NCBI GenBank assembly: GCA_964369685.1
Contig: CAYJFB010000012.1
Coordinates: 1 to 64,000, forward strand
Direction: 5' to 3'
From: Avidesulfovibrio sp964369685
GTDB lineage: Bacteria; Desulfobacterota; Desulfovibrionia; Desulfovibrionales; Desulfovibrionaceae
DNA length: 64,000 nt
Part shown: one piece after another, positions 43,896-53,418 of the stretch
Layout: each line of letters opens with the position of its first letter
Numbering within the stretch: position 1 is the first letter of the stretch
Notes under the pieces: model-generated
What the model saw: only the letters and a program-made list of their open reading frames with translations
What the model was told of the DNA's origin: nothing
Database searches by the model: none
Program-made: the position numbers and the translations under genes

Positions 43896-44977
43896 TGCCG
43901 TCACTGCTTTCTCGTTACCTCATTCGCGGCAATACCTTTTTGATTCTTCCCACTTTGGCAGTGGGGATTGGTATGTACATTCTTACCGATCTGTTTGAAC
44001 GCTTGGACAGTTTTATTGAGGCTGAATTGGCTATTGGTGTTGTTGTGACATATTTTGTTGTCAAAACGCCTCTGGTTGTGGCGCAAATCCTACCTGTTAT
44101 TTTTTTGCTTTCCACGACGATTCAACTTTGTTTGATGGCACGCAATCGAGAACTTGTCGCCTTACAAGCCGGCGGCATTTCGTTGGTTAATCTTGCAGGC
44201 ATTTTATTACTCTGTGGGTGTTTATGGGGGGGGATTCAGCTTGCTTTTTCAGAAGTTCTCGGCATCAAAGGAGAACAAGCCTCTGCGCGGATTTGGCAAG
44301 AAGATGTTCGTAAACGCAACTTGGCACAATCTGTATTGCGAAACCTATGGTTTACAGAAAACATATGGGTTGTTTCATTGGATTCTCTGAGTCCGAATGG
44401 GTCGGGTACGGGGTTCAGTGCATATAAACTTTCAAACGACAATCTGGGCGTGGAATTGATTCTCAAAGCCGAGTCGTTTACCGCAAAAGCCAATGATTGG
44501 CAATTGATCAACGTGCTCAGCTATGACCCTGCAGGCTTTAGCGTTGAAAAACAAGCAACCATGGCTTTGCCTCTGACGCAAGATCCGCAAGCGTTTCGTT
44601 TTATTTATGGTTCACAAAAATTGGATCAGTTGCCGTTGTGGGAGTTGAGTCAAACGATTGAACGATTGTCGGCTTCGGGTTCCAATGTTGAGGGTCTGCG
44701 AACTTCATGGCATATGAAGTGGGCCTATGCGGCTTCGTTAGCGGTGTTGGCGTTGTGTGCAACGGCTTTAGTTTCTGTAACGACCAATATTTATATTGCC
44801 ACGGTGTTGGCACTTGGCGGCACGTTTATTTATTTTGCCGTTTACACCTTGGGTTCTGCTATGGCACAGCAAGGAACGTTGCCTCCTTTTGTTGGTGCGT
44901 GGCTTGCCAATGCGTTGGCGCTGGTTTTGGCTTTGTTGCGACTCATACCACTTTTTTTACGACGTTCAAGTTTTTAG
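43895..44977 (+). CDS. lptG: LPS export ABC transporter permease LptG
   Basis: 360 residues with the same layout as LptF: N-terminal membrane segments with RELVALQAGGISLVNL, a periplasmic domain (about 130-265) and C-terminal segments. Partner of LptF in the LptB2FG extractor. The start codon overlaps the lptF stop (TGATG). The LptB ATPase gene is not in this window. Confidence 0.92.
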   Translation: MPSLLSRYLIRGNTFLILPTLAVGIGMYILTDLFERLDSFIEAELAIGVVVTYFVVKTPLVVAQILPVIFLLSTTIQLCLMARNRELVALQAGGISLVNLAGILLLCGCLWGGIQLAFSEVLGIKGEQASARIWQEDVRKRNLAQSVLRNLWFTENIWVVSLDSLSPNGSGTGFSAYKLSNDNLGVELILKAESFTAKANDWQLINVLSYDPAGFSVEKQATMALPLTQDPQAFRFIYGSQKLDQLPLWELSQTIERLSASGSNVEGLRTSWHMKWAYAASLAVLALCATALVSVTTNIYIATVLALGGTFIYFAVYTLGSAMAQQGTLPPFVGAWLANALALVLALLRLIPLFLRRSSF

Positions 44978-45010
44978 GACGTATTCACATGCTTCTTGGA
45001 AGTCTTTATT

Positions 45011-46459
45011 GTGCTTGATTCCGATGCCATTTACAGTGTCCGGCAAGTGACAACGCGTTTGCAGCAGGTTATTGAAAACGCGTTGCCTTTTGTTTGGGTG
45101 CGAGGAGAAGTGACCAATATATCGCGTCCGAGTTCGGGGCATGTGTATTTTTCGTTGCGCGATGCTGACGCTTTATTGCATTGTGTGTGGTTTCGCGGTC
45201 ATCATCGTTTGGAAGAACGTTTTGATCCGTTAACGGGAGAAGTCTATGAAGACGGTGCACGCCCGAATCGTGCACAAACCTTATCCAACGGCGAGCAAGT
45301 GGTCTGTGCAGGCAACGTTTCGGTATATGGCCCACGCGGACACTATCAACTCTTGGTTGAATTTGTACATGAAAGCGGACATGGGGCGTTGTTGCGTCGT
45401 TTAAATGAGTTGAAACAAACTTTATCCGAAAAAGGATGGTTTGCTACAGAACGTAAACGTCCTTTGCCTTTGGAACCGAGACATATAGCCCTGATTACCG
45501 CCCCAAACGGCGCAGCTGTTCATGATTTTATGCGTGTTGCTGTAGGCCGTGGCCTTGGTGCAGAAATAGAGCTTTGGCCGGTTCCTGTACAAGGCAATGA
45601 TGCCTCTGAACGCATTTGCAACGCGCTTCAGCATATTAACCTTCAAGCATGGGCAGACGTTATTGTGTTGATTCGCGGCGGCGGTTCGCTTGAAGATTTG
45701 TGGGCTTTTAATAATGAGCAACTTGCCGCTGCCATTATTGCTTCTCATATACCTGTTTTGACAGGCATCGGCCATGAAATTGATACTTCTATTGCTGACT
45801 TGGTTGCCGATTGCCGTGCAGCCACACCTTCACACGCCGCACAAATTCTTTGGCGAGAAAAACATTGGTATATTCAGCAAATTGATACCTTGGAAATACG
45901 TTTAAAACAACAATTAAATGTTGTTTTTTCACGAGCGGAATCACAACTTGAAACGATAGAAAAAGTCTTGGGTTGGCTTGCTCCGACACGTCGCTTGGAA
46001 CGCATGGAACACAGTGTGACAGAACTGGAACGCCGCTTACGCATAGCCATGGAACAGCACTTGTATGCAGCAGAAAACCGTCTTCAACAAAGTGTGGTCA
46101 ATTTTAATAAAGCTTTTCATCCAGATATGTTGACACAATGTTGTGAACGCATCGCGTTTTTAGAAAACAAACGTATGCAAATCATGAAGCATCGTATGGC
46201 ACTGTGGGAACAAGATTGTACGACCTTGTCAGTCCAACTGGAAGCGCTCGATCCACATGCTCCTTTGCGCCGTGGGTATGCCTTGCTTCAAACAAATACA
46301 AAAAACACACAACCGATTACTGCCATAGAAGACATACAATGCGGATCTTCAATCCGTATCCGTTTGCAAGGCGGCGCAATAACCGCCACTGTGACTGATA
46401 TACAATCTACAATAAATAATGTTATGGATACAAGTAGCAATAAAGGATCAAATTCATGA
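45011..46459 (+). CDS. xseA: Exodeoxyribonuclease VII large subunit
   Basis: 482 residues. An N-terminal OB domain (YSVRQVTTRLQQVIENALPF, GHVYFSLRD), a nuclease core (about 130-330, with GGGSLEDLWAFN and GIGHEIDTSIAD, typical XseA motifs) and a C-terminal helical region that wraps the small subunits. It degrades single-stranded DNA. The start is GTG 45011 (GGAAG 8 bases upstream), which fits the family N-terminus; the TTG at 44996 is the alternative. lptG ends 33 bases upstream and xseB overlaps the 3' end. Confidence 0.92.
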   Translation: MLDSDAIYSVRQVTTRLQQVIENALPFVWVRGEVTNISRPSSGHVYFSLRDADALLHCVWFRGHHRLEERFDPLTGEVYEDGARPNRAQTLSNGEQVVCAGNVSVYGPRGHYQLLVEFVHESGHGALLRRLNELKQTLSEKGWFATERKRPLPLEPRHIALITAPNGAAVHDFMRVAVGRGLGAEIELWPVPVQGNDASERICNALQHINLQAWADVIVLIRGGGSLEDLWAFNNEQLAAAIIASHIPVLTGIGHEIDTSIADLVADCRAATPSHAAQILWREKHWYIQQIDTLEIRLKQQLNVVFSRAESQLETIEKVLGWLAPTRRLERMEHSVTELERRLRIAMEQHLYAAENRLQQSVVNFNKAFHPDMLTQCCERIAFLENKRMQIMKHRMALWEQDCTTLSVQLEALDPHAPLRRGYALLQTNTKNTQPITAIEDIQCGSSIRIRLQGGAITATVTDIQSTINNVMDTSSNKGSNS

Positions 46460-46659
46460 GTGCCAAAAAACAACCGAATTTTGAAGAGAAAATGCAACGT
46501 TTACAAGTTATTGTCGAACAACTCGAAGCCCCTGCGACAACCTTGGATGAAAGTCTCATTCTGTATCGTGAAGGTCATGAACTCACTCGTGCTTGTCGTG
46601 AACATGTTGAGCAAGCACGTAATGAATTGCGAGTATTGAATGAAGAAAAACCGATATAG
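46456..46659 (+). CDS. xseB: Exodeoxyribonuclease VII small subunit
   Basis: 67 residues, two-helix small subunit with NFEEKMQRLQVIVEQLE and LDESLILYREGHEL, the standard XseB pattern. It overlaps the xseA stop codon (ATGA) and has AAGGA upstream, so the two subunits are translated together. Confidence 0.93.
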   Translation: MSAKKQPNFEEKMQRLQVIVEQLEAPATTLDESLILYREGHELTRACREHVEQARNELRVLNEEKPI

Positions 46660-46688
46660 CTCCAAAAAAATCAAAAAGGAACATGTAT

Positions 46689-47441
46689 ATGTTTGAAATA
46701 TCTCCATTCATGGCAATATATATTGTCCTTGTGGTTTTTGTTGCCGCTGTGATGCGTGGTTTATGTGGGTTTGGTTTTTCTATGGCAGTGGTGATCCTCA
46801 TCAGTATGGTTATGAAACCGTCTGAGATTGTTCCTGCTGTCTTGATTTGGGAAATTATTGCCAGTGTGGGGTTTTTTCCCAGTATTTGGAAACAAATTGA
46901 TTGGAAAATGTTGAAAGGTTTGGCTATTGGTGTTCTTGTCGGTACGCCGTTGGGTGTTTGGTTCTTGGCTACAATACCGCCTGAGCCGATGATTATTGCC
47001 ATTAATCTTGTGGCTTTTGTTTGTTGTCTTGCGATGTTACGTGGTTGTGTGCTTCGTTCTGATTTGAGTTTTACGGGTGTTTTGGGCACAGGTGTGCTCA
47101 GTGGGGTGTTGAACGGTTCGTGCGCCAATGGCGGCTTACCCTTAATTATTTTGTTTCTTTCAAGTCCTCTTGCCGCGGCAACTGGGCGAGCTTCACTCAT
47201 TGCCTTTTTCTTTTTTACTGACGTTTGGGCATCGGTTTTTGCGATACAACAACAGTTATTGACCTTTGATACGTTGCGTATTGTTGCATGGGGATTACCG
47301 ACGTTGGCTATTGGACTTTGGATTGGCAATAGAATGTTTGGACGTATTAATGAAATGCGCTTTAAACGTTTGAGTATTTGTTTGCTGACTGTGCTTTCTT
47401 TCTGTGGTTTAATGCGTGAACTGTTTTTTGGGGGGATTTAA
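46689..47441 (+). CDS. TSUP family exporter (TauE/SafE type)
   Basis: 250 residues with about seven to eight membrane segments. The TauE/SafE (TSUP) family repeat is seen in VAAVMRGLCGFGFSMAVV and later VLSGVLNGSCANGGLPLI. Members export sulfite, sulfoacetate or other organosulfur anions, or move taurine-derived products. The start at 46689 has AAGGA 8 bases upstream; an ATG two codons earlier is too close to it. It follows xseB by 29 bases and faces the LysR gene. Its substrate is unknown. Confidence 0.85.
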   Translation: MFEISPFMAIYIVLVVFVAAVMRGLCGFGFSMAVVILISMVMKPSEIVPAVLIWEIIASVGFFPSIWKQIDWKMLKGLAIGVLVGTPLGVWFLATIPPEPMIIAINLVAFVCCLAMLRGCVLRSDLSFTGVLGTGVLSGVLNGSCANGGLPLIILFLSSPLAAATGRASLIAFFFFTDVWASVFAIQQQLLTFDTLRIVAWGLPTLAIGLWIGNRMFGRINEMRFKRLSICLLTVLSFCGLMRELFFGGI

Positions 47442-47552
47442 AATCTACGATCGCGATGAGATATCCTTAAGCCCCTTGCGTAGACATGCTTTGTCGCCCA
47501 TGCGGTATGGCGATGAATGCAGATGATAATAAAGTATATTGAACAGTATTAT

Positions 47553-48449
47553 TTAAAAAGTGATTGCATCTATTGAATCTAAGAAACGTTGTGTTCCTTC
47601 ATGCGTTGTTTTTTTGAGGCAAGCAAGGGAAACAGTTAATGTTGGCAATACATCTATAATATCTATAGCACGTAATGTGCTGTCAGAAAGCTCTTTTTTG
47701 ATTGTATAATCCGGAAGAAATGTCCCGTAATGGCTATTTGGTAATAGGCTTTTAATGATAGGGACTGATAATGGTTTTATTTCTTTATTGAAAGAAATAT
47801 TATTATCTAAAAAATAGTGACTAAAAAATTCCATAAATCCTGAATCTGGAAGAGGCGTTAAGATATTTTTATATTTAATATCTTTTATATGTATCGCTTT
47901 TTCGTTGTATAGACTGTTATTTGAACAAACAACAAAAAATATTTTCGATTCACAAATTGTTTTGATGTATAGATCTTCATATTCTTTTGATGTGTTTTCA
48001 ACAATCGCAAGATGAATTTCTTTATTTCGTATTTTTTCAAAAATATTTTTATGAGAAAATGAAAATGGTTTAACATGTAATTCAGGATGTGTTGCTGTTA
48101 TATATTGTATAATTTTTGGAGCAATAAACTGCAAATGCAGCCAATGTCCGCCTAAATAAATTTCTTTTTGTTTATTCTTTGTTTTTCGTTTGAGTTCTTC
48201 TTCCAATGCTTCGAGATGCAAAAAAATTTCATGAATTTTTGGTAAAAATTCTTCTCCTTCTGCGGTCAATTTTAGGCCGTTTTCTTTGCGTATAAAAAGT
48301 GGAAATGTGAGATGCTGTTCTAATTTTTTGATTTGGGTACTGACCGCAGGCGGGGAAACGCATAATTTTTGTGCGGCAGCGCGAACGCCTTTATATTTTG
48401 CCGCAACATAAAAGAAATATAATTGATTGAGATTTAATTGTAGTGGCAT
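47553..48449 (-). CDS. LysR family transcriptional regulator
   Basis: 298 residues. The N-terminal winged helix-turn-helix is LNQLYFFYVAAKYKGVRAAAQKLCVSPPAVSTQIKKLEQ, followed by the LysR substrate-binding domain (about 90-295). The start at 48449 has AAAGG 8 bases upstream. It is divergent from the TonB-dependent receptor with 286 bases between, and convergent with the exporter gene; either could be its target. Its coding sequence is noticeably AT-rich compared with the genes to its left. Confidence 0.9.
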   Translation of the reverse strand: MPLQLNLNQLYFFYVAAKYKGVRAAAQKLCVSPPAVSTQIKKLEQHLTFPLFIRKENGLKLTAEGEEFLPKIHEIFLHLEALEEELKRKTKNKQKEIYLGGHWLHLQFIAPKIIQYITATHPELHVKPFSFSHKNIFEKIRNKEIHLAIVENTSKEYEDLYIKTICESKIFFVVCSNNSLYNEKAIHIKDIKYKNILTPLPDSGFMEFFSHYFLDNNISFNKEIKPLSVPIIKSLLPNSHYGTFLPDYTIKKELSDSTLRAIDIIDVLPTLTVSLACLKKTTHEGTQRFLDSIDAITF

Positions 48450-48610
48450 GTCGTAACCTTTTATATTGTTTTTTTTTATTGAAGTCGTGAATGTTGAAAG
48501 TGGTGTTTTTACCAATTTTTTTGGTTGTTGCTGTTAGGCAAAAGTTAACAGTTGTTTAATTTTTATGACTTTACAAATCTAATGCGATTTTTATAAAAAC
48601 TACATGAATT

Positions 48611-48629
48611 GATTATGATTTTCAAGTCC
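48611..48629. promoter_or_regulatory. Candidate Fur box before the TonB-dependent receptor
   Basis: GATTATGATTTTCAAGTCC matches 12 of 19 positions of the Fur consensus GATAATGATAATCATTATC. It lies about 110 bases before the receptor start in the divergent LysR/receptor region. Moderate match only. Confidence 0.4.
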
Positions 48630-48735
48630 ATTTTCATTAGTAAAAAACTATGTATTTCAATGAGATAGTTTTTTTACAAAAATTGTCTGCGCTTGCTGCC
48701 TAAGCGTATGTGCAAAAACAGGAGAAGAGTGACGT

Positions 48736-50661
48736 ATGTTAAGTCAAAAGACAAAAATGTTTTACAGGGCTGAAGAGAATGTTCGGATTCTGTCGAGAAT
48801 AAGTTTGTTTACACTGTTGTTGATTTTTGGAGGCGTGTTTTTGCCAAATATAGTACAAGCTGCTGAAGATGAAGAAGTAACCAAGACAGGTACCGTGGTT
48901 GTTTCTGCAACACGGACAGAACAATTGATTGAAGACGTGCCTTCGGCGATGCAGGTGATTACCTCAGAAGAAATTCAGCGAATGGGCGCGCAAGATGTAC
49001 AACAAGTTTTGGCGAAATCATTTAACCTGATTACAGACGGTCATAACGGCGGTTTCAGTATTCGCGGTTTGCCTTCGTCGGCAACGAAGGTGCTTATCAA
49101 TGGCAGAGCGCCTGTTATCTATGGCAGTAAAAACGAAACGGTGCGTAGAACCTTAGATTTTATACCTGCAGAAAATATTGAGCGGATAGAAATTTTACGT
49201 GGGCCTTCGTCTGCTCTTTACGGTGATGCTTTGGGCGGTGTTATTAATATTATAACCAAAGAATCCTTGGAACAAGAAACGACAATCGGTGTCACTTACG
49301 GCAGTCGTTCTGCAGATATTACTGCCAGACATGACTGGGGTAAAATGGGTAATTGGACGAATGTTTTTGCCGCTGAATTTTTGCGTGAATGGGGTTATAA
49401 TGAAAGCGATCAAAAATATAATCCAAACATCAGCGACAATGTCGAATTTTATAGAAATGAAATTTATCTGAGCAACAGTCTCGGATATGGTTTCAGTGAT
49501 GATCATCAGTTGCAACTTGATTCAAATCTTTTTTATAAAGACAATGCAGCAAGAAATTCAAGTAGTGAACCTTATTCTGAATTGGTGTATTCTAACACGT
49601 TGACTTACGACGGCACATACGGTGATCACTTCTTTAATACAGGTCTGAGCCATTCACAAACGACACGAGGCAACAGAGATCAAAACCGCAGGGAGTTATA
49701 TACGGTTGTTGTTTTTGATGCACAAGATTCATGGGTGTTTAACGACTATAACACACTGACTTTTGGTACAAAAATGGAATTTGGCAATGTCAACAGTTAC
49801 AGAAATGATTCGGGAACAAACCAAAGTGAAGAAAGCTATGGTTTCTATGTTCAAGATGAAATTTCATTATTTGATGACACATTGTATCTTGTTCCTGCTA
49901 TTCGTTACGATTATTATTCTTCTTTTGGCAGCTATGTCGCACCAAAAATTGGTTTGACATATGAGTATATTACCGATCATCGGTTTAAAGCAAATTGGGG
50001 TCTTGGGTATAGTGCGCCGAACTTGACTCAATTGTATGGTTCTTCTTCCGGTGGCTATGGAACAACGTTGCCTTCTCCAGATTTGAAACCGGAAGAAAAC
50101 AACGGTTGGGAAGTTCGTTTGGAAGGAGATGTAACAGAAGATCTCTTCTATGCTGTTGGTTATTTTCATAATGAAATTACGAATATGATTTCAACAAAAA
50201 GTGAGCCTGAGTACGTTATAGGCAACACAAGATATTATACAGCTGAAAATATTGGTAAAGCAAGAACGCAAGGTATTGAAGCTGAACTTTCATACAATTT
50301 CTTGGAATATTTTACAGCTACTGTACAATATGCCTATACCGATGCAAAAAATTTGGTAGACCATACACGATTGGACGCTATTCCTTATCACTCTGTGTTG
50401 GCACAACTGGATTTTGATTATACACCTTGGGATGTTTATGCTTCTTTGTGGGGTAAATATAATGGTGCATTTAATGACCAAGAATGGTCTGATGAAACAT
50501 TTGACTTTTTTAGAATGAGTTTTTCACTCAGTAAGGTGTTTGCTGAAGACTTTACTGTTTCTTTTATTGCCAATAACTTCTGGCAATCAAAAGAAAATTA
50601 TGCCAATGCAGGTTATATTGAGCCTACCGAATACAAACTGAGTGTACAATTTAAATTTTAG
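48736..50661 (+). CDS. TonB-dependent outer membrane receptor
   Basis: 641 residues. Signal peptide (about 20-42), TonB-box-like segment TGTVVVSATR, plug domain (about 55-170, with GGFSIRGLPS and LRGPSSALYGDALGGVINI), then a 22-strand beta barrel ending in aromatic ...KLSVQFKF, the standard outer-membrane C-terminal signature (final Phe). The closest resemblance is to BtuB/FepA-like siderophore or haem receptors. Substrate not known; the neighbouring binding protein suggests an iron chelate. AGGAGA lies about 10 bases upstream. Confidence 0.92.
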   Translation: MLSQKTKMFYRAEENVRILSRISLFTLLLIFGGVFLPNIVQAAEDEEVTKTGTVVVSATRTEQLIEDVPSAMQVITSEEIQRMGAQDVQQVLAKSFNLITDGHNGGFSIRGLPSSATKVLINGRAPVIYGSKNETVRRTLDFIPAENIERIEILRGPSSALYGDALGGVINIITKESLEQETTIGVTYGSRSADITARHDWGKMGNWTNVFAAEFLREWGYNESDQKYNPNISDNVEFYRNEIYLSNSLGYGFSDDHQLQLDSNLFYKDNAARNSSSEPYSELVYSNTLTYDGTYGDHFFNTGLSHSQTTRGNRDQNRRELYTVVVFDAQDSWVFNDYNTLTFGTKMEFGNVNSYRNDSGTNQSEESYGFYVQDEISLFDDTLYLVPAIRYDYYSSFGSYVAPKIGLTYEYITDHRFKANWGLGYSAPNLTQLYGSSSGGYGTTLPSPDLKPEENNGWEVRLEGDVTEDLFYAVGYFHNEITNMISTKSEPEYVIGNTRYYTAENIGKARTQGIEAELSYNFLEYFTATVQYAYTDAKNLVDHTRLDAIPYHSVLAQLDFDYTPWDVYASLWGKYNGAFNDQEWSDETFDFFRMSFSLSKVFAEDFTVSFIANNFWQSKENYANAGYIEPTEYKLSVQFKF

Positions 50662-50670
50662 TTTTTTTCA

Positions 50671-50707
50671 GGGGGGGAGTTCACACGAGCCGATGCACGC
50701 CCCCTCC
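50671..50707. terminator. G-tract/C-tract hairpin after the receptor gene
   Basis: A run of seven G (50671-50677) with AG after it pairs with CCCCCTCC (50700-50707). Member of the recurring hairpin set, but no clear U tract follows. Confidence 0.5.
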
Positions 50708-50910
50708 TCAAACCCCTTGATACTGCGGCGTAGCCAAAACGCGAAAAAAATGCGTGTCTGTATGAGTCATGCTATAGTCGGGTTTTGACTGCGCCGCCAT
50801 TCAAGTTGCTTTGAGACTTTTGTTATCTTAAATAAAATATTAATAATTAAATATAATGAGGAAAAATGAAAGTGAAAAGGGTATGAATACTGCGTGTGAT
50901 ATAAAAATTA

Positions 50911-50939
50911 TTGACATTTAAATTCAAATTCAATAAAAT
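50911..50939 (+). promoter_or_regulatory. Promoter of the binding-protein gene
   Basis: TTGACA (50911-50916) and TAAAAT (50934-50939) are 17 bases apart, a near-consensus sigma-70 promoter about 110 bases upstream of the gene. AATTCAA direct repeats lie in the spacer and might bind a regulator such as Fur. Confidence 0.65.
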
Positions 50940-51049
50940 AATATATCAAGGTTCATGTCATGAAGGCATGAGTCTTACGGCTTCTTGGAAGGTTTCACTT
51001 TTCAATGGAACAAAATAACAGAATATAAAAGGATTGATGGAGAAGAGAG

Positions 51050-52177
51050 ATGAAAAGTAAAGCCTTGTCCTTTATTTTGGCAGGCACCATAACTGCAGTG
51101 ATCACTGTGGCCGGTTTGGGACTCGTGAGTGCAGCGATGCATAAAACCGTTATGGTTGAAGTGCTGAACGCCAAAAATGAAAAAGTTCAGGTTGAATTTC
51201 CGTTGGCACCCAAAACCATTGTGTGTCTTAATTATGATTCTGTAGATATTTTGGATAGATTGGGCATGGGGGATCGTATTGTTGGCATGGTAAAAGGTGC
51301 AACCACACCGGAGCATTTGAAAAAATATACAGAGAATACCAATATTGTTAATCTTGGCGGTTTGAAAGAAATAAACATGCAGGCTTTGGCAGAGCTCGAA
51401 CCTGACGTGATTTTTTCAAGCGGTCGCACAGCCGCACAGTATGATACGTTTAGCAAAATCGCACCGACAATGGTTGTTTCCATTAATGCGCATGACGGTT
51501 TTTTGAAAAATGTAAAAGAGGTTGCCGTCAAACACGGTAGAATCTTTGCAAAAGAGAAAGAAGTCAAAAAACTTTTGGAACAACTTGATCGTCACGTTGC
51601 TCGGGTGACACAAAAGAACCGTGGTAAAAAAGCCATCCAAGCTATTTTTGTAGGCAAAGAGTTGCATATTTTAGGCAGCAACCATGCTGTCGACAGTAAC
51701 AGCGGTGCAAAAAATACGGCAAGAAATCCCCANNNNNNNNNNNNNNNNNNNNNNNNNNNNNNNNNNNNNNNNNNNNNNNNNNNNNNNNNNNNNNNNNNNN
51801 NNNNNNNNNNNNNNNNNNNNNNNNNNNNNNNNGAAAGAGGCAACAATCATGTTGTCGACGGTAAAGGCGGCGGTAAGGTTTTGATTTCCGATCTTGGTTT
51901 TGAAAACTTGGGTGCCGACTTTGATCCGAGAGACACAAGCATGAGTGTCTACGATTATATTTTGCAAAAAAATCCGGAATATCTTTTTATTCTTGATAAA
52001 AATACCGCGATAGGTAGTTCAGATGCACCTGCCCAAACAGTTTTGTCTGCAAATCCACAACTCCTGTACAGCGACGCCGGACAAAAGGGTAACATTATTT
52101 ATTTGAATCCTGCAAATGTTTGGTATCTCAACAGTGGCGGATTGACTGCCATGGAAAGCATGTTGAAAAATTTCTAA
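51050..52177 (+). CDS. Siderophore/haem ABC transporter substrate-binding protein, gapped
   Basis: 375 codons including a 100-N gap (51733-51832). A signal peptide (about 1-28), then a TroA/FatB-like class III binding fold with KTIVCLNYDSVDILDRLGM, EPDVIFSSGR and, after the gap, the second lobe (NPEYLFILDKN, IIYLNPANVWYLNSGG). Such proteins bind Fe-siderophores in the periplasm. The sequence either side of the gap is similar (CATGxTGTCGACxGTAA), so the missing part may contain a repeat. The frame is kept across 100 N only by chance, so the true length is unknown. GGAGAAGAG lies just upstream of the ATG. Confidence 0.8.
   Translation: MKSKALSFILAGTITAVITVAGLGLVSAAMHKTVMVEVLNAKNEKVQVEFPLAPKTIVCLNYDSVDILDRLGMGDRIVGMVKGATTPEHLKKYTENTNIVNLGGLKEINMQALAELEPDVIFSSGRTAAQYDTFSKIAPTMVVSINAHDGFLKNVKEVAVKHGRIFAKEKEVKKLLEQLDRHVARVTQKNRGKKAIQAIFVGKELHILGSNHAVDSNSGAKNTARNPXXXXXXXXXXXXXXXXXXXXXXXXXXXXXXXXXXERGNNHVVDGKGGGKVLISDLGFENLGADFDPRDTSMSVYDYILQKNPEYLFILDKNTAIGSSDAPAQTVLSANPQLLYSDAGQKGNIIYLNPANVWYLNSGGLTAMESMLKNF
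51733..51832. other. Assembly gap of exactly 100 N
   Basis: 100 consecutive N inside the binding-protein gene, a placeholder of standard size from scaffolding. The flanks share a near-identical motif (around 51684 and 51850), which suggests a repeat that the assembler could not resolve. Confidence 0.95.
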
Positions 52178-52188
52178 TTTTGTGGCGC

Positions 52189-52230
52189 ATACAACGGAAG
52201 GCATTGAGGCGCTTCCTCCGTTGTATTTTT
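52189..52230 (+). terminator. Terminator after the binding-protein gene
   Basis: ATACAACGGA (52189-52198) pairs with TCCGTTGTAT (52217-52226), followed by a T tract (52226-52230). Inside, GGAAG/CTTCC offers extra pairing. It separates the binding protein from exbB. Confidence 0.85.
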
Positions 52231-52365
52231 TATCCATACCATCCACGTTTGTAAAACGTGCTGACAACCCATTAAAACACGGCAAACTGAATGTCTTGTG
52301 ATTGTATTCAATCACGCTTGAATTCAGAGCTGTGTTTTATGGTATCTGTCAAAAGTGTGAGAGCA

Positions 52366-52998
52366 ATGGAAAAAATAATGGATTTATTTTTGGGTATTTA
52401 TGGCAGTATCGGTATTGCCGGTGTGGTGTTAATTTTTTTTGCTGTATACGGGTTATATCTTGGCTTACAAAACATCATTTATATCAATTTGGTTCGCAGA
52501 GAGTTTAAGAAAAACTATCGTGATGTGATGCGCCACAATATGGATGCAGAACACATCAAACATGTTCAAGAAAATCCTCTTTTGAATATTGTGTGGGATA
52601 TTGTGCACCTGCATGGTGATCATTCCGATGATATTCGTGCTGAAGTTGGTTATTTATTTTACAGAAATTTTGAATCCGTCAATCGCAGTCTGTATTGGAT
52701 TCGTTTGATTACTGTTGTTGCGCCGTTATTGGGGCTTTTGGGCACGGTTATGGGTATGGTGAATGTCTTTCAAGCCATTGCTGCCGATACCAATCCTGAT
52801 GCCACTGTGCTTGCAGGAGGGATTTGGGAGGCGTTACTCACGACAATTTTGGGTCTTTCTGTGGCGATTCCCATGTTGATGATTTATTATTTTTTATTAT
52901 TGCGTTTTAAAGGGTTTCGCGTGGAATCCATTGAATACAGTTACAGAGCCTTGGGTGCGTGGAAAAAACACCACCAAGAATCAACAAAAGGAGTGTAG
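52366..52998 (+). CDS. exbB: MotA/TolQ/ExbB proton channel protein
   Basis: 211 residues. Three membrane segments: one near the N-terminus (about 10-30) and two in the C-terminal half (about 115-140 and 160-185, with VVAPLLGLLGTVMGMV and GGIWEALLTTILGLSVAIP), which match ExbB. It forms the proton channel that powers TonB. The start at 52366 is preceded by GAGAGC; ATG 52378 (with GGAAA upstream) is an alternative. exbD begins 2 bases after the stop. Confidence 0.9.
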   Translation: MEKIMDLFLGIYGSIGIAGVVLIFFAVYGLYLGLQNIIYINLVRREFKKNYRDVMRHNMDAEHIKHVQENPLLNIVWDIVHLHGDHSDDIRAEVGYLFYRNFESVNRSLYWIRLITVVAPLLGLLGTVMGMVNVFQAIAADTNPDATVLAGGIWEALLTTILGLSVAIPMLMIYYFLLLRFKGFRVESIEYSYRALGAWKKHHQESTKGV

Positions 52999-53000
52999 TC

Positions 53001-53384
53001 ATGGATTTTAATGATGATGATGACGATTTGAGCATTGATTTGACGCCGTTAATTGATGTGGTGTTTATGTTGCTCATTTTTTTCATTATGACAACCACGT
53101 TCAGCAAGCCTGTTTTGGATATTATTTTGCCGAAAGCCGAAACAGCGGCGGCTCCTGAAGAAAAATCCAAAGAAATATTGGTCTCAATCACCCATAACGG
53201 CACACTTTTTTATCAAGATAAAATTATTGATATGCCGACATTGGTGGATAAGTTGCGTAGCGATAAAGAAGCGGTGCTCAATATTTATGTAGATAAGTCA
53301 GCACCTTTTGAAGCCTTTGTCAACGTTGTGGATATGGCGAAAACAGAAAGAGAGGGGCGTTTTGTTATCAGTACAGAAAAATGA
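53001..53384 (+). CDS. exbD: Biopolymer transport protein ExbD
   Basis: 127 residues. An acidic N-terminus (DFNDDDDDLS) precedes a membrane segment with IDLTPLIDVVFMLLIFFIM, in which the conserved proton-path Asp is visible (LIDVV), then a periplasmic domain. AAGGAG is just upstream of the ATG. It sits between exbB and tonB in one transcript. Confidence 0.93.
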   Translation: MDFNDDDDDLSIDLTPLIDVVFMLLIFFIMTTTFSKPVLDIILPKAETAAAPEEKSKEILVSITHNGTLFYQDKIIDMPTLVDKLRSDKEAVLNIYVDKSAPFEAFVNVVDMAKTEREGRFVISTEK

Positions 53385-53418
53385 TTGGACTGATTTTGCA
53401 TGGACAGAAAAAAAATCT

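Larger units (their letters stand above)
50662..51049. other. Spacer before the binding-protein gene
   Basis: This 388-base spacer holds a G/C-tract hairpin (50671-50707) just after the receptor stop and a strong promoter (50911-50939) before the binding protein. Between these no gene is seen. Confidence 0.55.

Noticed and set aside
44989..45018. Nine-codon leader peptide MLLGSLYCA before xseA
   Set aside because: It overlaps the likely xseA start, and AGGA upstream of it may simply belong to a weak start region; no sign of a regulatory design.
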